Source: Candidatus Nitrosacidococcus tergens (GTDB taxonomy: Bacteria; Pseudomonadota; Gammaproteobacteria; Nitrosococcales; Nitrosococcaceae). Taken from it: a stretch of DNA of 64,000 nt. How positions within the stretch are numbered: position 1 is the stretch's first letter; each line of letters starts with the position of its first letter. The translations under genes were made by a program, and so were the position numbers. The stretch covers positions 124,001-188,000 of the forward strand of contig NZ_LR778175.1 in NCBI RefSeq assembly GCF_902810445.1, given 5' to 3'. The notes below the pieces were generated by a model, which saw only the letters and a list, made by a program, of their open reading frames with translations, was not told where the DNA came from and ran no database searches. This document shows positions 1 to 8,602 of this stretch, piece by piece.

Positions 1-324
1 AATCCCTTGTCGAGGATCATCCATTTTAAATTCAGTTAACTGGTATTCTTCACAATTTTTATCTAAAGCATCTACCTGAGCCCGAGAAATAGAATCTTTA
101 ATTCCTTGGTTACGGTGAATAGTAGGGACATTATGATCTGGTACTGCTAGATTAGTTTCTATTCTCCAAGGTTTACGCCCAGTAAGCCGCAACCCTTCGA
201 ATGCTTGAGGAGAGGTTACTTCATGGATTAAATGACGATCAATGTAGAGCAGAGCAGTACCACTTGGATCGGTACGAACCAGATGAGAATCCCAAAGTTT
301 GTCATATAAGGTTTTGCTAGCCAC
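1..324 (-). CDS. leuC: 3-isopropylmalate dehydratase large subunit, 5' part only
   Basis: This is the N-terminal ~108 residues of the aconitase-family subunit that isomerises 2- to 3-isopropylmalate in leucine synthesis; the gene runs off the left edge. The translation contains KTLYDKLWDSHLVR near the N-terminus, then LLYIDRHLIHEVTSPQAFEG and VPDHNVPT, all characteristic of LeuC. The iron-sulfur cysteines lie beyond the window. I chose the GTG at 322-324 because GGAGAG lies 6-11 bases upstream and the protein then begins VASKTLYDKLW, like other LeuC proteins. An ATG at 349-351 in the same frame would add nine residues and has no obvious ribosome site. The gene is divergent from dusA. Confidence 0.93.
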   Translation of the reverse strand, partial: MASKTLYDKLWDSHLVRTDPSGTALLYIDRHLIHEVTSPQAFEGLRLTGRKPWRIETNLAVPDHNVPTIHRNQGIKDSISRAQVDALDKNCEEYQLTEFKMDDPRQGI

Positions 325-384
325 TGCTATCTCTCCATTGATTTTTCTCATGATTTAATAAGTATTTTTCATTTTACCCATTAA

Positions 385-405
385 TTTAACTTTATTTAAG
401 TTAAA
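385..405. repeat. AT-rich inverted repeat between leuC and dusA
   Basis: Perfect 8-base arms TTTAACTT (385-392) and AAGTTAAA (398-405) are separated by TATTT. The repeat lies in the short divergent leuC/dusA intergenic region, 22 bases before the dusA start. It could be an operator or part of a promoter, but AT-rich palindromes arise easily by chance in this genome. Confidence 0.3.
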
Positions 406-426
406 AATATCTAAAATATTATTTAT

Positions 427-1404
427 ATGTATCCTCAAAATTTAAACCATAAAATTTCCGTTGCACCAATGATGGGATGGACAGATCGTCATTGTCGTTA
501 TTTTTTACGTCTTATCTCTCATCATGTATTGCTCTATACCGAAATGGTGACTACAGGGGCACTTATTTATGGAGATCAAAACCGTTTTTTAACCTACTCA
601 GATAAAGAGCACCCTATTGCACTCCAGCTAGGTGGAAGTAATCCAAGAGATTTAGCTCTCTGTACCCATATGGCGGTAGATTATGGATATGATGAAGTGA
701 ATTTAAATATAGGCTGTCCTAGTCCGAGAGTGCAATCTGGAAGCTTTGGTGCCTGTTTGATGAAAGAACCTGATCTGGTTGCTGAATGTATCTCTGAAAT
801 GGTACAAGTAAGCCGAATTCCAATTACTGTTAAAACAAGGATTGGGGTAGATCACTATGACTCCTATGAATTTTTAAGCCAGTTTATTACTAAAATTGCC
901 CAAGCCGGATGTAAAACAGTGATTCTTCATAGCCGAAAAGCTTGGCTTTATGGATTAAGTCCCAAGGAGAATAGAGAAATTCCTCCTTTATGCTATGAAA
1001 CAGTTTATCGTATCAAACAAGATTTCCCTCAGCTAAGAATAGTGCTTAATGGGGGCGTAATTACTTTAGAGGATGTTCATGCTCATTTAAAGCAAGTAGA
1101 TGGGGTTATGATTGGTCGTGTTGCTTATAATAATCCTTATCTACTTTCTAAGGTAGATCAAATCCTCTATGACAATGAGCACCCTATCCCTACTCGTCAT
1201 GAAATTATGGAAGCTTTCTTACCTTATATAGAAAGACAATTAAAGCAGGGTACAAAACTTGTGACTGTAATTCGTCCTACCTTAGGATTATTCCAAAGCA
1301 TACCTCGAGGGAGAATTTGGCGGCGATCTTTAAGTGGTATTCCCCATGATTCTAAAATCTCTGTGGTACGATCCGCTTTGGAAAAAATATCTAATACTTT
1401 TTAA
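427..1404 (+). CDS. dusA: tRNA-dihydrouridine(20/20a) synthase DusA
   Basis: FMN-dependent enzyme that reduces uridine in the D-loop of tRNAs, in the cytoplasm. The 325-residue protein opens with the flavin-binding stretch SVAPMMGWTDRHCRY. It carries NIGCPSPRVQSGSFGACLM at ~94-112, whose GACLM cysteine (C110) is the expected proton donor. HSRKAWLYGLSPKENREIPP near 167-186 is the signature separating DusA from DusB and DusC. LNGGV and GRVAYNNPYLL form the C-terminal phosphate-binding end of the TIM barrel. Length is normal for the family. No strong ribosome site is visible before the ATG. The stop overlaps the 3' end of the convergent mltD-like gene by four bases. Confidence 0.95.
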   Translation: MYPQNLNHKISVAPMMGWTDRHCRYFLRLISHHVLLYTEMVTTGALIYGDQNRFLTYSDKEHPIALQLGGSNPRDLALCTHMAVDYGYDEVNLNIGCPSPRVQSGSFGACLMKEPDLVAECISEMVQVSRIPITVKTRIGVDHYDSYEFLSQFITKIAQAGCKTVILHSRKAWLYGLSPKENREIPPLCYETVYRIKQDFPQLRIVLNGGVITLEDVHAHLKQVDGVMIGRVAYNNPYLLSKVDQILYDNEHPIPTRHEIMEAFLPYIERQLKQGTKLVTVIRPTLGLFQSIPRGRIWRRSLSGIPHDSKISVVRSALEKISNTF

Positions 1405-3413
1405 TTTTCTACTTGATCTACTGGTGATTGAGCCAACTGTAAGCGTTGACCGATATAAATCTGATGCTTATCATTAATTCCATTAGAGTCTAATAAAGCC
1501 TGCAATGTAATACCAAACCGCTGGGCAATAGTAGATAGGGTATCTCCTTGTTGCACTATATAGTCTTTAGTTATAGCTCCAAGTAATTTAAGTTGTTGCC
1601 CTGATCTAATCTTCCTTGGATCAGAAATACCATTTAAGCGAGCTAACTTTTGGGAATTCATTCCGAATTGTTCTGCAATGGTAGATAAAGTATCTCCTGA
1701 TTGTACTGTATAGTTTGTGATGACCATATGAGCGGGTAATCGTAAATGCTGTCCAATTTGGATTTTTCTAGGATCAGAAATACGATTAAATGCAGCTAAT
1801 ATATGGGGTTTTATTTTAAACTTTTGAGCAATAGTAGATAAGGTATCTCCTTGCTGAATAGTATAATCCGATTCAGCAATAGGTAATTGGAGATTTTGCC
1901 CTATCTGAAGATTACGAGGATCAGAAATTTTATTAAAGTTAGTAATCTTATGAGCTTGAATACCAAATCGCTGGGCAATAGTAGATAAAGTATCCCCCTG
2001 TTGTACTGTATATTCTGTCAAAGTAGGTACTTTATTTGTATTTAATATATAAGATTCCTTAACTTCAGTTTTAGCCAACATTTTTGTTGATGATAGCTCT
2101 GGTAGTGGTAGTCGTAATTTCTGTCCTACTCTTATTTTATAAGGATGAGAAAGATTATTAACTTGAGCGAGGGTATCTATCGCAACTCCATGTTTTTTCG
2201 CAATTTCCGATAAAGTTTGTCCTTGCTGTACTTGATAGAATTTATCCGGAATTTGTTGATCAAATTCTTGCCAAGGAGCTAAAAAAGCAATTATTTTTTC
2301 TCGGCGACAGGTAGGGGAGCAAGGGATATGCAATTTGTAGCCTTGAGGGACATATTTAACACCATGCCAAACTGGATCAAGTAAAGCAGGATTTACCTTT
2401 TTTAGAGCTATTTCATCAGTTTTGAAAACTTGAACTAAAGAATGAATAGGGACAAAGTGGGTAAGCTCTACTACTTCATCGCTATTAGGTTTATCCAGTT
2501 TAAGTGCACCAAAATAATGAATTGCATTTTTATCCACTTCTAGGGCAGCTAAGAAAGAGAGATAAAAATTCTTTGAAGCAAAACCAAAAATAGGGCTTTT
2601 ATACTGCTGGCGAATAGTAGCAATATCTGAGGTATTTAGCTGTTTTTTCGCTTGAACCATACCAGATATCCCATGATTATAAGCAGTAATTGCAAGAGGC
2701 CAGCTTTTTAGCATTTCATAGTTGTATTGAAGAAGTTGGGCTGCTGCAATAGTAGATTGAAAAGGATCTCGCCGCTCATCAATAATATGGTTAACCTGCA
2801 AAAAACGCTGTCCAGTAGCTCGGGTAAATTGCCATAATCCTGATGCACCTACTTTTGAATAAGCTCCTGGATTAAAAGAAGATTCTACATGAGGTAATAC
2901 TGCTAGCTCCTGTGGCAGCCCAGATGCTTTTAACGTTTTATAAATAAAACTTTTATAAGCCCCTGATCGAATTAAACCTTCTTTGAAACGGTCTGCCTGC
3001 CCTCTTTGGAAGCGGATTCTATCAGCAGCAGCACGTAGTTCTTTATGAGTTATATTTTTTGGCCAGAGAGCAAGGACTTTTTTTTCTTCTGCAGAGAGTT
3101 TTTTTCTTTTTCCTTGAGCTATTTTTAACAAAATTTGCTTATAGTGCTCTATCTGATCCTTGACTATATTTTCATTACCATTCTGGGGTAGTGCAACCGT
3201 ATTATAAATAACATTAATATGATCGCTGTCGTGGACAAACCCATGGTAAGTATCAATTTCAGTGTAAACTCGAATCCAAAACTGAAAGTCTTGTTCCAAT
3301 TCTAATGGAAGAGGAAATAGCTTGGATGTTTTCCCTGCCAAAATCGGCGTAGTGATTAAAAAACCTATTAGCCCTAAAGCAAAAGAAAAGATTATGTTTT
3401 TACGCTTTACCAT
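1401..3413 (-). CDS. mltD: Lytic murein transglycosylase D-like, with five LysM domains
   Basis: Cleaves peptidoglycan glycan strands with 1,6-anhydro product formation, in the periplasm. An N-terminal hydrophobic segment ending TTPILAG looks like a signal peptide. The SLT catalytic domain occupies ~150-300, with catalytic Glu177 in LPHVESSFNPGAYSKVGASG and the motif ITAYNHG near 242-248. Five LysM cell-wall-binding repeats follow at ~392-436, 467-511, 516-560, 567-611 and 617-660; four share the core QQGDTLSTIAQ or close variants. At 670 residues it is far longer than E. coli MltD (about 450 residues with fewer LysM units), and the lipobox cysteine that anchors E. coli MltD is absent, so it is probably soluble or held by the uncleaved segment. 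Divergent from the decarboxylase gene. Confidence 0.92.
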   Translation of the reverse strand: MVKRKNIIFSFALGLIGFLITTPILAGKTSKLFPLPLELEQDFQFWIRVYTEIDTYHGFVHDSDHINVIYNTVALPQNGNENIVKDQIEHYKQILLKIAQGKRKKLSAEEKKVLALWPKNITHKELRAAADRIRFQRGQADRFKEGLIRSGAYKSFIYKTLKASGLPQELAVLPHVESSFNPGAYSKVGASGLWQFTRATGQRFLQVNHIIDERRDPFQSTIAAAQLLQYNYEMLKSWPLAITAYNHGISGMVQAKKQLNTSDIATIRQQYKSPIFGFASKNFYLSFLAALEVDKNAIHYFGALKLDKPNSDEVVELTHFVPIHSLVQVFKTDEIALKKVNPALLDPVWHGVKYVPQGYKLHIPCSPTCRREKIIAFLAPWQEFDQQIPDKFYQVQQGQTLSEIAKKHGVAIDTLAQVNNLSHPYKIRVGQKLRLPLPELSSTKMLAKTEVKESYILNTNKVPTLTEYTVQQGDTLSTIAQRFGIQAHKITNFNKISDPRNLQIGQNLQLPIAESDYTIQQGDTLSTIAQKFKIKPHILAAFNRISDPRKIQIGQHLRLPAHMVITNYTVQSGDTLSTIAEQFGMNSQKLARLNGISDPRKIRSGQQLKLLGAITKDYIVQQGDTLSTIAQRFGITLQALLDSNGINDKHQIYIGQRLQLAQSPVDQVEN

Positions 3414-3522
3414 TAGCGAATTAGAGCAAAAAATAAATGTAATTAAATCTATCTAGTTAAAAAAGTTATTTTAACCATTTTTTTCAAAAATGTACCCTGT
3501 TGGTATTTTGGAGTAGCAAAGA

Positions 3523-4953
3523 GTGAATCAGAAATCAATTCCACTAAATCTATCATCTAAAGATGCTCAAATACTTTTAGCAGAGATTGAGCAGAAAATT
3601 GTTTTTTTTATAGACACTCTTCATGAGCAGCCAGTACAGAATCTTGAAAAATTTAACTCAGAAGCAGATTGGCTTAAAGATAAAATACCAGAATTGCCCT
3701 CCAATTCCCAAAGTATATTAGATTTTATTTTTAATGAAATTATTCCACCTGCAATGAATGCAGCAAGCCCGGGTTATCTTGCTTATGTGCCCGGAGGGGG
3801 GTTATTTTCTTCAGCAATGGCTGAGTTTATTGCCGCAGTAGTAAATCGATATACCGGTATGTGGGAGTCAGCCCCTGCTGCAGTTGAACTAGAAACTCAA
3901 GCTTTAAGATGGCTTGCCGAACTAATAGGATTGCCTAAAGGTACCCTAGGCTTATTTACCTCAGGCGGATCCATGTCCACTCTAATTGCTATGGTAGCTG
4001 CTAGGGAGAAGTATTTAGGTAACCAATTATTAAAAGGCACTGTTTATTATTCAAACCAAGTTCACTATGCAATTACTAAAGCAGCACAAGTAGCAGCGAT
4101 TCCTAAAGAAAATTTGCGACCTATCCCAGTAGATAATCAATTTCGGTTACGTATTAATCTCCTTGAGCAAGAAATTCAAAAAGATAAAAAAGCAGGCTTA
4201 TTACCATTTTTTGTTTGTGGAACTGCAGGTACTGTGAATACAGGTGCCATAGATCCTCTAGAGGAAATCGCTCAACTTGCAGCAAAATATCAATTTTGGT
4301 TTCATGTTGATGGTGCCTATGGTGCAGTATTTTACCTTGTTCCAGAGCTTCAACCATTATTTAAGGGAATGGAGCAAGCCGATTCTGTTGCAGTAGATCC
4401 TCATAAAGGATTATTTTTAGCCTATGGAACAGGAGCTTTGCTTGTGAAAAATATGGAGAATTTACGTCGTGCCTTTGAAATATCAGCCGCTTATTTACCT
4501 GATTCACAAAAAGATAATATGCATTTAGATTTTAGAGAGTTTTCCCCGGAGCTTTCTCGAGATTGGCGAGGTCTTCGGCTTTGGCTCCCTTTTAAACTTC
4601 ATGGCGTAGATGCATTCCGGCAAGCATTAGCTGAAAAACGTAGGCTAGCTGTTAGAGTTTGGGAAAAACTTTCTTTAGAGCCTGATATAGAGATAGTTAC
4701 TCCCCCAGAGCTTTCTCTATTTGCTTTTAGACAGCGTATTAGCCACATCAATCAAATAGAGGAAAATAATCAAAATAGAAAACTTTTAGCTTTAATTAAT
4801 CAATCTAAAAAAATTATGCTTTCAGGAACTGAATTAAATGGGCAGTTTTTTTTAAGAATTTGTATCCTTCATCTACGTACGCATCAAGCTATTGTTGATA
4901 CGGGGTTAAAAATTATTCAAGAAGCGATAAAAAAAATGAGAGAGCAACCCTAA
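3523..4953 (+). CDS. PLP-dependent group II amino-acid decarboxylase
   Basis: Member of the pyridoxal-phosphate decarboxylase family that includes aromatic-L-amino-acid, glutamate and tyrosine decarboxylases. The 476-residue protein has the family landmarks: TSGGSMSTLIAM (phosphate binding), VHYAITKAAQVAAIP (the His stacks on the PLP ring), CGTAGTVNTGAIDPLEEIA, HVDGAYGA (Asp pairing with the pyridine nitrogen) and DPHKGLF, whose Lys forms the Schiff base. Start is GTG at 3523, preceded by TTTTGGAG. Substrate cannot be assigned from sequence alone; the N-terminal PPAMNAASPGYLAYVPGGG resembles aromatic-amino-acid decarboxylase-like proteins more than GadB. It stands alone between mltD and the nor cluster. 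Confidence 0.85.
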   Translation: MNQKSIPLNLSSKDAQILLAEIEQKIVFFIDTLHEQPVQNLEKFNSEADWLKDKIPELPSNSQSILDFIFNEIIPPAMNAASPGYLAYVPGGGLFSSAMAEFIAAVVNRYTGMWESAPAAVELETQALRWLAELIGLPKGTLGLFTSGGSMSTLIAMVAAREKYLGNQLLKGTVYYSNQVHYAITKAAQVAAIPKENLRPIPVDNQFRLRINLLEQEIQKDKKAGLLPFFVCGTAGTVNTGAIDPLEEIAQLAAKYQFWFHVDGAYGAVFYLVPELQPLFKGMEQADSVAVDPHKGLFLAYGTGALLVKNMENLRRAFEISAAYLPDSQKDNMHLDFREFSPELSRDWRGLRLWLPFKLHGVDAFRQALAEKRRLAVRVWEKLSLEPDIEIVTPPELSLFAFRQRISHINQIEENNQNRKLLALINQSKKIMLSGTELNGQFFLRICILHLRTHQAIVDTGLKIIQEAIKKMREQP

Positions 4954-5149
4954 TATATTTAGAGAATTTATTTGTTTTTTACTTTATGAAATTCAACTCA
5001 CTATCTTTATCTTATCTTGTTATTCTAGCCCCAGTCTCTCATGTTTTTCAGCAAATAATTTTTTAAAAAATTCACTTTATTCCCAAAGTAGACTAGAATA
5101 ATCCAAATAGAATTTGGAAGAAATGATAGATTCTTTTTTTTACGTGTAA

Positions 5150-5172
5150 AAGGTGTATTATAAATATACGTT
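5150..5172. promoter_or_regulatory. Candidate NsrR operator upstream of norS
   Basis: A 23-base imperfect inverted repeat with the 11-1-11 architecture of NsrR sites: left half AAGGTGTATTA (5150-5160), centre T, right half AAATATACGTT (5162-5172). Eight of eleven positions are complementary. It resembles the published E. coli-type consensus (AAGATGCATTT and its complement). It lies 40 bases before the norS start, where a bound repressor would block transcription, and matches the stronger repeat beside nsrR at 9072-9094. Binding is inferred. Confidence 0.6.
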
Positions 5173-5212
5173 AAATCTTTGGTAAACCTATTATAAGTAA
5201 AGGGTACATACA

Positions 5213-5740
5213 ATGCAATCAATAGCATGGTCAATAACACTATTCGGTATGGTGGCGCTTATCGTAGTGTTCTACACCGTAATCAATAGCGCCAAAACAC
5301 AAGAAGATTACTCCTCTTTTAGCGGAGCATGGTATTCGTTTCGTACTAAATGGTTTTATATTTTAATTACGTTAGGTGTAATACTTACCTATCTAACCCT
5401 AAAGCCTTTTCCTATTCCCTCTCAAACTAAGGACTATAGCGATGGAGCAGAACAAGTTGTAGATGTAGTAGGTCATCAATGGTACTGGGATATGAGTACA
5501 GATAAAATTATTACTGGAAAGCCTGTTGTATTTAAAGTAGCCAGTGAAGATGTGAACCATGGGTTTGGGATCTACGATGATAATTTAAATCTACTTGGCC
5601 AAACACAAGCAATGCCGGAGTATACCAATAAGTTGGTTTACACTTTTGATAAACCCGGAAAATACCACATTCTTTGTTTAGAGTATTGTGGACTTGCTCA
5701 TCATGGCATGGTAAGTGATTTCACTGTAGAGGCAAACTAA
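5213..5740 (+). CDS. norS: sNOR nitric oxide reductase, CuA cupredoxin subunit (NorS)
   Basis: Small subunit of the copper-type nitric oxide reductase of ammonia oxidisers, formerly annotated as cytochrome oxidase subunit II. The 175-residue protein has two membrane helices (~5-26 and 47-64) followed by a periplasmic cupredoxin domain. All CuA ligands are visible: H116 in NHGFG and C155, E157, C159, H163 and M166 in CLEYCGLAHHGM. Tryptophans in GHQWYWD (~87-93) match the electron-entry patch of oxidase subunit II. ATG at 5213 follows AAAGGG. First gene of norS-norY-senC-orf1, with norY 37 bases downstream. A candidate NsrR operator lies just upstream, implying derepression by nitric oxide. 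Confidence 0.85.
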   Translation: MQSIAWSITLFGMVALIVVFYTVINSAKTQEDYSSFSGAWYSFRTKWFYILITLGVILTYLTLKPFPIPSQTKDYSDGAEQVVDVVGHQWYWDMSTDKIITGKPVVFKVASEDVNHGFGIYDDNLNLLGQTQAMPEYTNKLVYTFDKPGKYHILCLEYCGLAHHGMVSDFTVEAN

Positions 5741-5777
5741 TTTGCTAATAAACAAAGGGAAGAATAGTGAGGCAGTT

Positions 5778-7268
5778 ATGACAACGAACTCTGATATTGT
5801 AAATTATAGCGATACTGAGAATCGCAGTGCACTTGTAGCAGTAAAAACTCATATTATTACTGGTTTTTTAGTTTTCTTACTTATGATGGCTGCAGGTGCT
5901 ACCATGCGTGCAGCTCAAGGAAAACTAGCAGGAGTAGATGATAGCCTTTTCTACCAAATTATGACGATGCATGGTGTAGGAGTAGTGGGTATCTCTGGTA
6001 TTGTCGGATTTAGTATCATGTGGTATTTCTTACGCCAGTATGTTCCACTAAATCTTAAAATATTCTGGATTAATTTTTATATCTTCCTAACTGGGGTAGT
6101 CATTATCCTTGCCTCTATCTTTGTTGGAGGATATGCAGGGGCTTGGACTTTTTTATATCCACTACCAACCACTTCTCTTGGGGTATGGTCTGTTGGTGCT
6201 GCGATAGGGTTTCTTTCAGGCCTACTTCTAATTGGGGTTGGGTTCTTAATCTTACTCTTAGATATTGCCCGTGGGCTACTTTCACGCTATGGAAGTCTTG
6301 CTCGTGCTTTAGGAGTAACACAACTTTTTGGAAAAGATCCTCTTGATACTCATCATCCAACCACTGTTACTATCAGTACAGTAGTATTAATTGTTGATTT
6401 TATTGGGATAGCCGCTGGTGCTGTTGCATTAATTATTATGCTTATTAATGCAGTTAATCCTGAATTTAAACCTGACCCGCTATTAGTTAAAAATCTAATT
6501 TATTTCTTTGGTCATGTTATTATTAACGCAGCAATTTACTCATCTGTGCCTGCCGTATATGAGTTACTTCCTCGTTATACTAAGCGCCCATATCACACAT
6601 CTAAGGTATTTTATGCTGCATGGTTCGTAGCAGTCTTTACCATTATGGGTGTTTATCCTCACCACTTATATATGGATTTCCCTATGCCTGCCTGGGCAGT
6701 CATTGCTGGTCAAGTACTATCCTATTGTAGTGGATTACCTGTGATGATTGTGACTGGTTATGGAACTTTAATGATGGTCTACCGTTCTGGTATTCAATGG
6801 AGTACTCCAGCTAAGTTACTTGTGCTTTCCATTTTTGGATGGGCCGCCGGTGGTATCCCAGCTGTAGTTGATTCTATGATGGCCTTTAATTCAGTACTTC
6901 ATAACACTTTATGGGTGCCTGGACATTTTCATTTTTACTTACTCCTTGGCCTTTTACCTATGATTATCGGGTTTACTTTCTACCTCTTTAGCACCCCTGA
7001 GGATGAAGCAAATCCACCACTAATTGAGAAACTTGCCGTATACACTTATGTTACTGGCGTACTTATGCTCGTATTAGTATTCTTAACGAGTGGAGCCCAT
7101 GGTATTCCTCGCCGTTGGGCAGTACATATGGATCCTTGGGTACCTTATGCTCAATGGGGTGCTATAGCAGGGGTATTAGTAACACTTGGCCTACTATTGT
7201 TTGCTGTTCGTGTATTTACTAAATTACCTAAAGCAACTGATCCAGCTTTAGAATATTCTAGACATTAA
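5778..7268 (+). CDS. norY: sNOR nitric oxide reductase, haem-copper catalytic subunit (NorY)
   Basis: Haem-copper oxidase-superfamily catalytic subunit that reduces NO to N2O at a binuclear centre in the inner membrane. The 496-residue protein is strongly hydrophobic, with about a dozen membrane helices. Candidate metal ligands are H65 (MHGVG), H246 (FFGHVIIN), H295/H296 (YPHHLYMDF), H383 and H385 (VPGHFHFYLLLG), matching the six invariant histidines of the superfamily. The oxidase HPEVY motif is replaced by HVIINAAIY, as expected for a NorB-related enzyme. I place the start at ATG 5778 because GTGAGG precedes it by 4-9 bases; a TTG at 5742 would add 12 residues without a ribosome site. Electrons should come through NorS CuA. 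Confidence 0.87.
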   Translation: MTTNSDIVNYSDTENRSALVAVKTHIITGFLVFLLMMAAGATMRAAQGKLAGVDDSLFYQIMTMHGVGVVGISGIVGFSIMWYFLRQYVPLNLKIFWINFYIFLTGVVIILASIFVGGYAGAWTFLYPLPTTSLGVWSVGAAIGFLSGLLLIGVGFLILLLDIARGLLSRYGSLARALGVTQLFGKDPLDTHHPTTVTISTVVLIVDFIGIAAGAVALIIMLINAVNPEFKPDPLLVKNLIYFFGHVIINAAIYSSVPAVYELLPRYTKRPYHTSKVFYAAWFVAVFTIMGVYPHHLYMDFPMPAWAVIAGQVLSYCSGLPVMIVTGYGTLMMVYRSGIQWSTPAKLLVLSIFGWAAGGIPAVVDSMMAFNSVLHNTLWVPGHFHFYLLLGLLPMIIGFTFYLFSTPEDEANPPLIEKLAVYTYVTGVLMLVLVFLTSGAHGIPRRWAVHMDPWVPYAQWGAIAGVLVTLGLLLFAVRVFTKLPKATDPALEYSRH

Positions 7269-7275
7269 TTATAAT

Positions 7276-7302
7276 TCGCCCCTAATTTTTAATTAGGGGC
7301 GA
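7276..7302 (+). terminator. Stem-loop between norY and senC
   Basis: Perfect 12-base arms TCGCCCCTAATT (7276-7287) and AATTAGGGGCGA (7291-7302) with a three-base loop, beginning eight bases after the norY stop. No T-tract follows, so it is more likely an mRNA-stabilising or partial attenuation hairpin than a full intrinsic terminator. It would separate norSY expression from senC-orf1. Confidence 0.6.
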
Positions 7303-7387
7303 GCCCAGTTATGTATTCTCATATTATCTAGCTAGGTAACTTGTTGATAATAATTCTTAAAACTTAATATTGTGAGGATCAATAATT

Positions 7388-7993
7388 ATGAGAACCTTAC
7401 TTTTAAGTATCTTATTAGGGTTATTTGGGCTAACGATTTTATGGATAGCAACAGATAAGGGCAGAGCATTTACAACAGACACTGCTCGAAAAGTAGAAGT
7501 TAGAGATCATCCACGAAAGGTACCTAATTTTCATTTAGAGGATGAAAATGGAAATCCAATGTCATCCAATGAGTGGCGTGGTCACTATACCATAATAGAT
7601 TTTATCTATACCTCTTGCACCGATGCTTGCCTAATATTGGGTAGCGGATTAAAAGATCTACAAACTGATTTTAAGGAATCACTTACTCAAAATAAGCTAC
7701 GCTTACTTAGTATCAGTTTTGATCCTGGACGGGATACTCCTCAAATCCTTAAAAATCATCTCTCTCATTTTGCTGCAAATAGTAGTTATTGGTCTGCAGC
7801 ACGACCTATTAGTACTACTGAAAATCAAGCAATCTTAGATTTTTTTAAAATTATTGTTATTCCTGATAAAAAAGGAGGATTTACCCATTCTGCTGGTTAT
7901 CAACTTATTGATCCTGAAGGGAGATTGATTGCTATTTTCAGCGATGATGAATATAACCATTTACATGAAACACTTACAGGTAAAGGATTATGA
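7388..7993 (+). CDS. senC: SCO1/SenC-family copper chaperone
   Basis: Membrane-anchored thioredoxin-fold protein that delivers copper to CuA sites, here presumably to NorS. The 201-residue protein has one N-terminal membrane helix (~3-20) and a periplasmic domain with the copper-binding CxxxC motif (C77-T-D-A-C81) and the distal ligand H167 in GGFTHSAGY. All three ligands characteristic of SCO proteins are present. It is third in the nor cluster, 119 bases after norY with a hairpin between, and its stop overlaps the start of the next gene by four bases (ATGA), so the two are translationally coupled. The ATG follows GTGAGGATC. Confidence 0.9.
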   Translation: MRTLLLSILLGLFGLTILWIATDKGRAFTTDTARKVEVRDHPRKVPNFHLEDENGNPMSSNEWRGHYTIIDFIYTSCTDACLILGSGLKDLQTDFKESLTQNKLRLLSISFDPGRDTPQILKNHLSHFAANSSYWSAARPISTTENQAILDFFKIIVIPDKKGGFTHSAGYQLIDPEGRLIAIFSDDEYNHLHETLTGKGL

Positions 7994-8577
7994 GAACTAA
8001 AATAATAAAATATACGCCATATATTTTATGGCTATCTTTAGCTTTGCCTCCATTACGTTATCTCTTAGAAAGTAGCATGACAATGCATATGTTGGTACAG
8101 TTGCCTATATTAGCTGTTATCGGTTGGAAGATAACACCCACTCTTTCAAATAGAATTAAGGAGACTATTAATTTATGGAATCGGTGGGGGATTAGTGGTA
8201 CTGTATCAGTAATTTTTACTATGCTTTATTGGATGTTACCACGCTCTTTAGATACTGCTATTTCAGATCCATATTTTGAACTTATAAAATTTATTACTGT
8301 ACCTTTGTTCATTGGCGCAGCACTTGGATTAAGTTGGTATCAACTCCACCCTGTTGCTCGGGGAGTACTTATGTTAGAGTTCTGGGCTACTTTTATGCGT
8401 TTGGGCTGGCTTTATGTAGTCCTTCCTAATCGTTTATGTGCAAACTATTTACTTGGGGATCAACAAGTTCTAGGCCGTAGTCTACTAATGCTTGGTACTA
8501 TTTGGGCAGTGAGCTGGTCATTTCAAATTCTATTTGGTGTACGTTGGAATAAGTTAATTTCTAGTATCATTAAATAA
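7990..8577 (+). CDS. Membrane protein, fourth gene of the nor cluster (Orf1-like)
   Basis: A 195-residue integral membrane protein with about five predicted hydrophobic segments (~10-25, 33-48, 68-85, 103-118 and 165-182). No enzymatic motif is recognisable. Its position after senC, with a four-base overlap, matches the 'orf1' that follows norSY-senC in ammonia-oxidising bacteria, whose biochemical role is not established to my knowledge. By context it may assist assembly or stability of the sNOR complex; that is inference. Several histidines (H53, H125) lie near the membrane surface but do not form a known metal motif. Confidence 0.7.
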   Translation: MRTKIIKYTPYILWLSLALPPLRYLLESSMTMHMLVQLPILAVIGWKITPTLSNRIKETINLWNRWGISGTVSVIFTMLYWMLPRSLDTAISDPYFELIKFITVPLFIGAALGLSWYQLHPVARGVLMLEFWATFMRLGWLYVVLPNRLCANYLLGDQQVLGRSLLMLGTIWAVSWSFQILFGVRWNKLISSIIK

Positions 8578-8602
8578 ATGATATTAGAAATAAAAAAAGA
8601 GT

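Noticed and set aside
1401..2300. Tandem DNA repeats in the mltD-like gene as a possible CRISPR or satellite
   Set aside because: The periodicity (~150 bases) follows the LysM protein repeats and stays in frame; no short identical repeat-spacer pattern.
5025..5240. Open frame of 71 codons on the minus strand before norS
   Set aside because: AT-rich, overlaps the norS start and the candidate NsrR operator, and shows no recognisable motif; the strand and place suit a promoter region.
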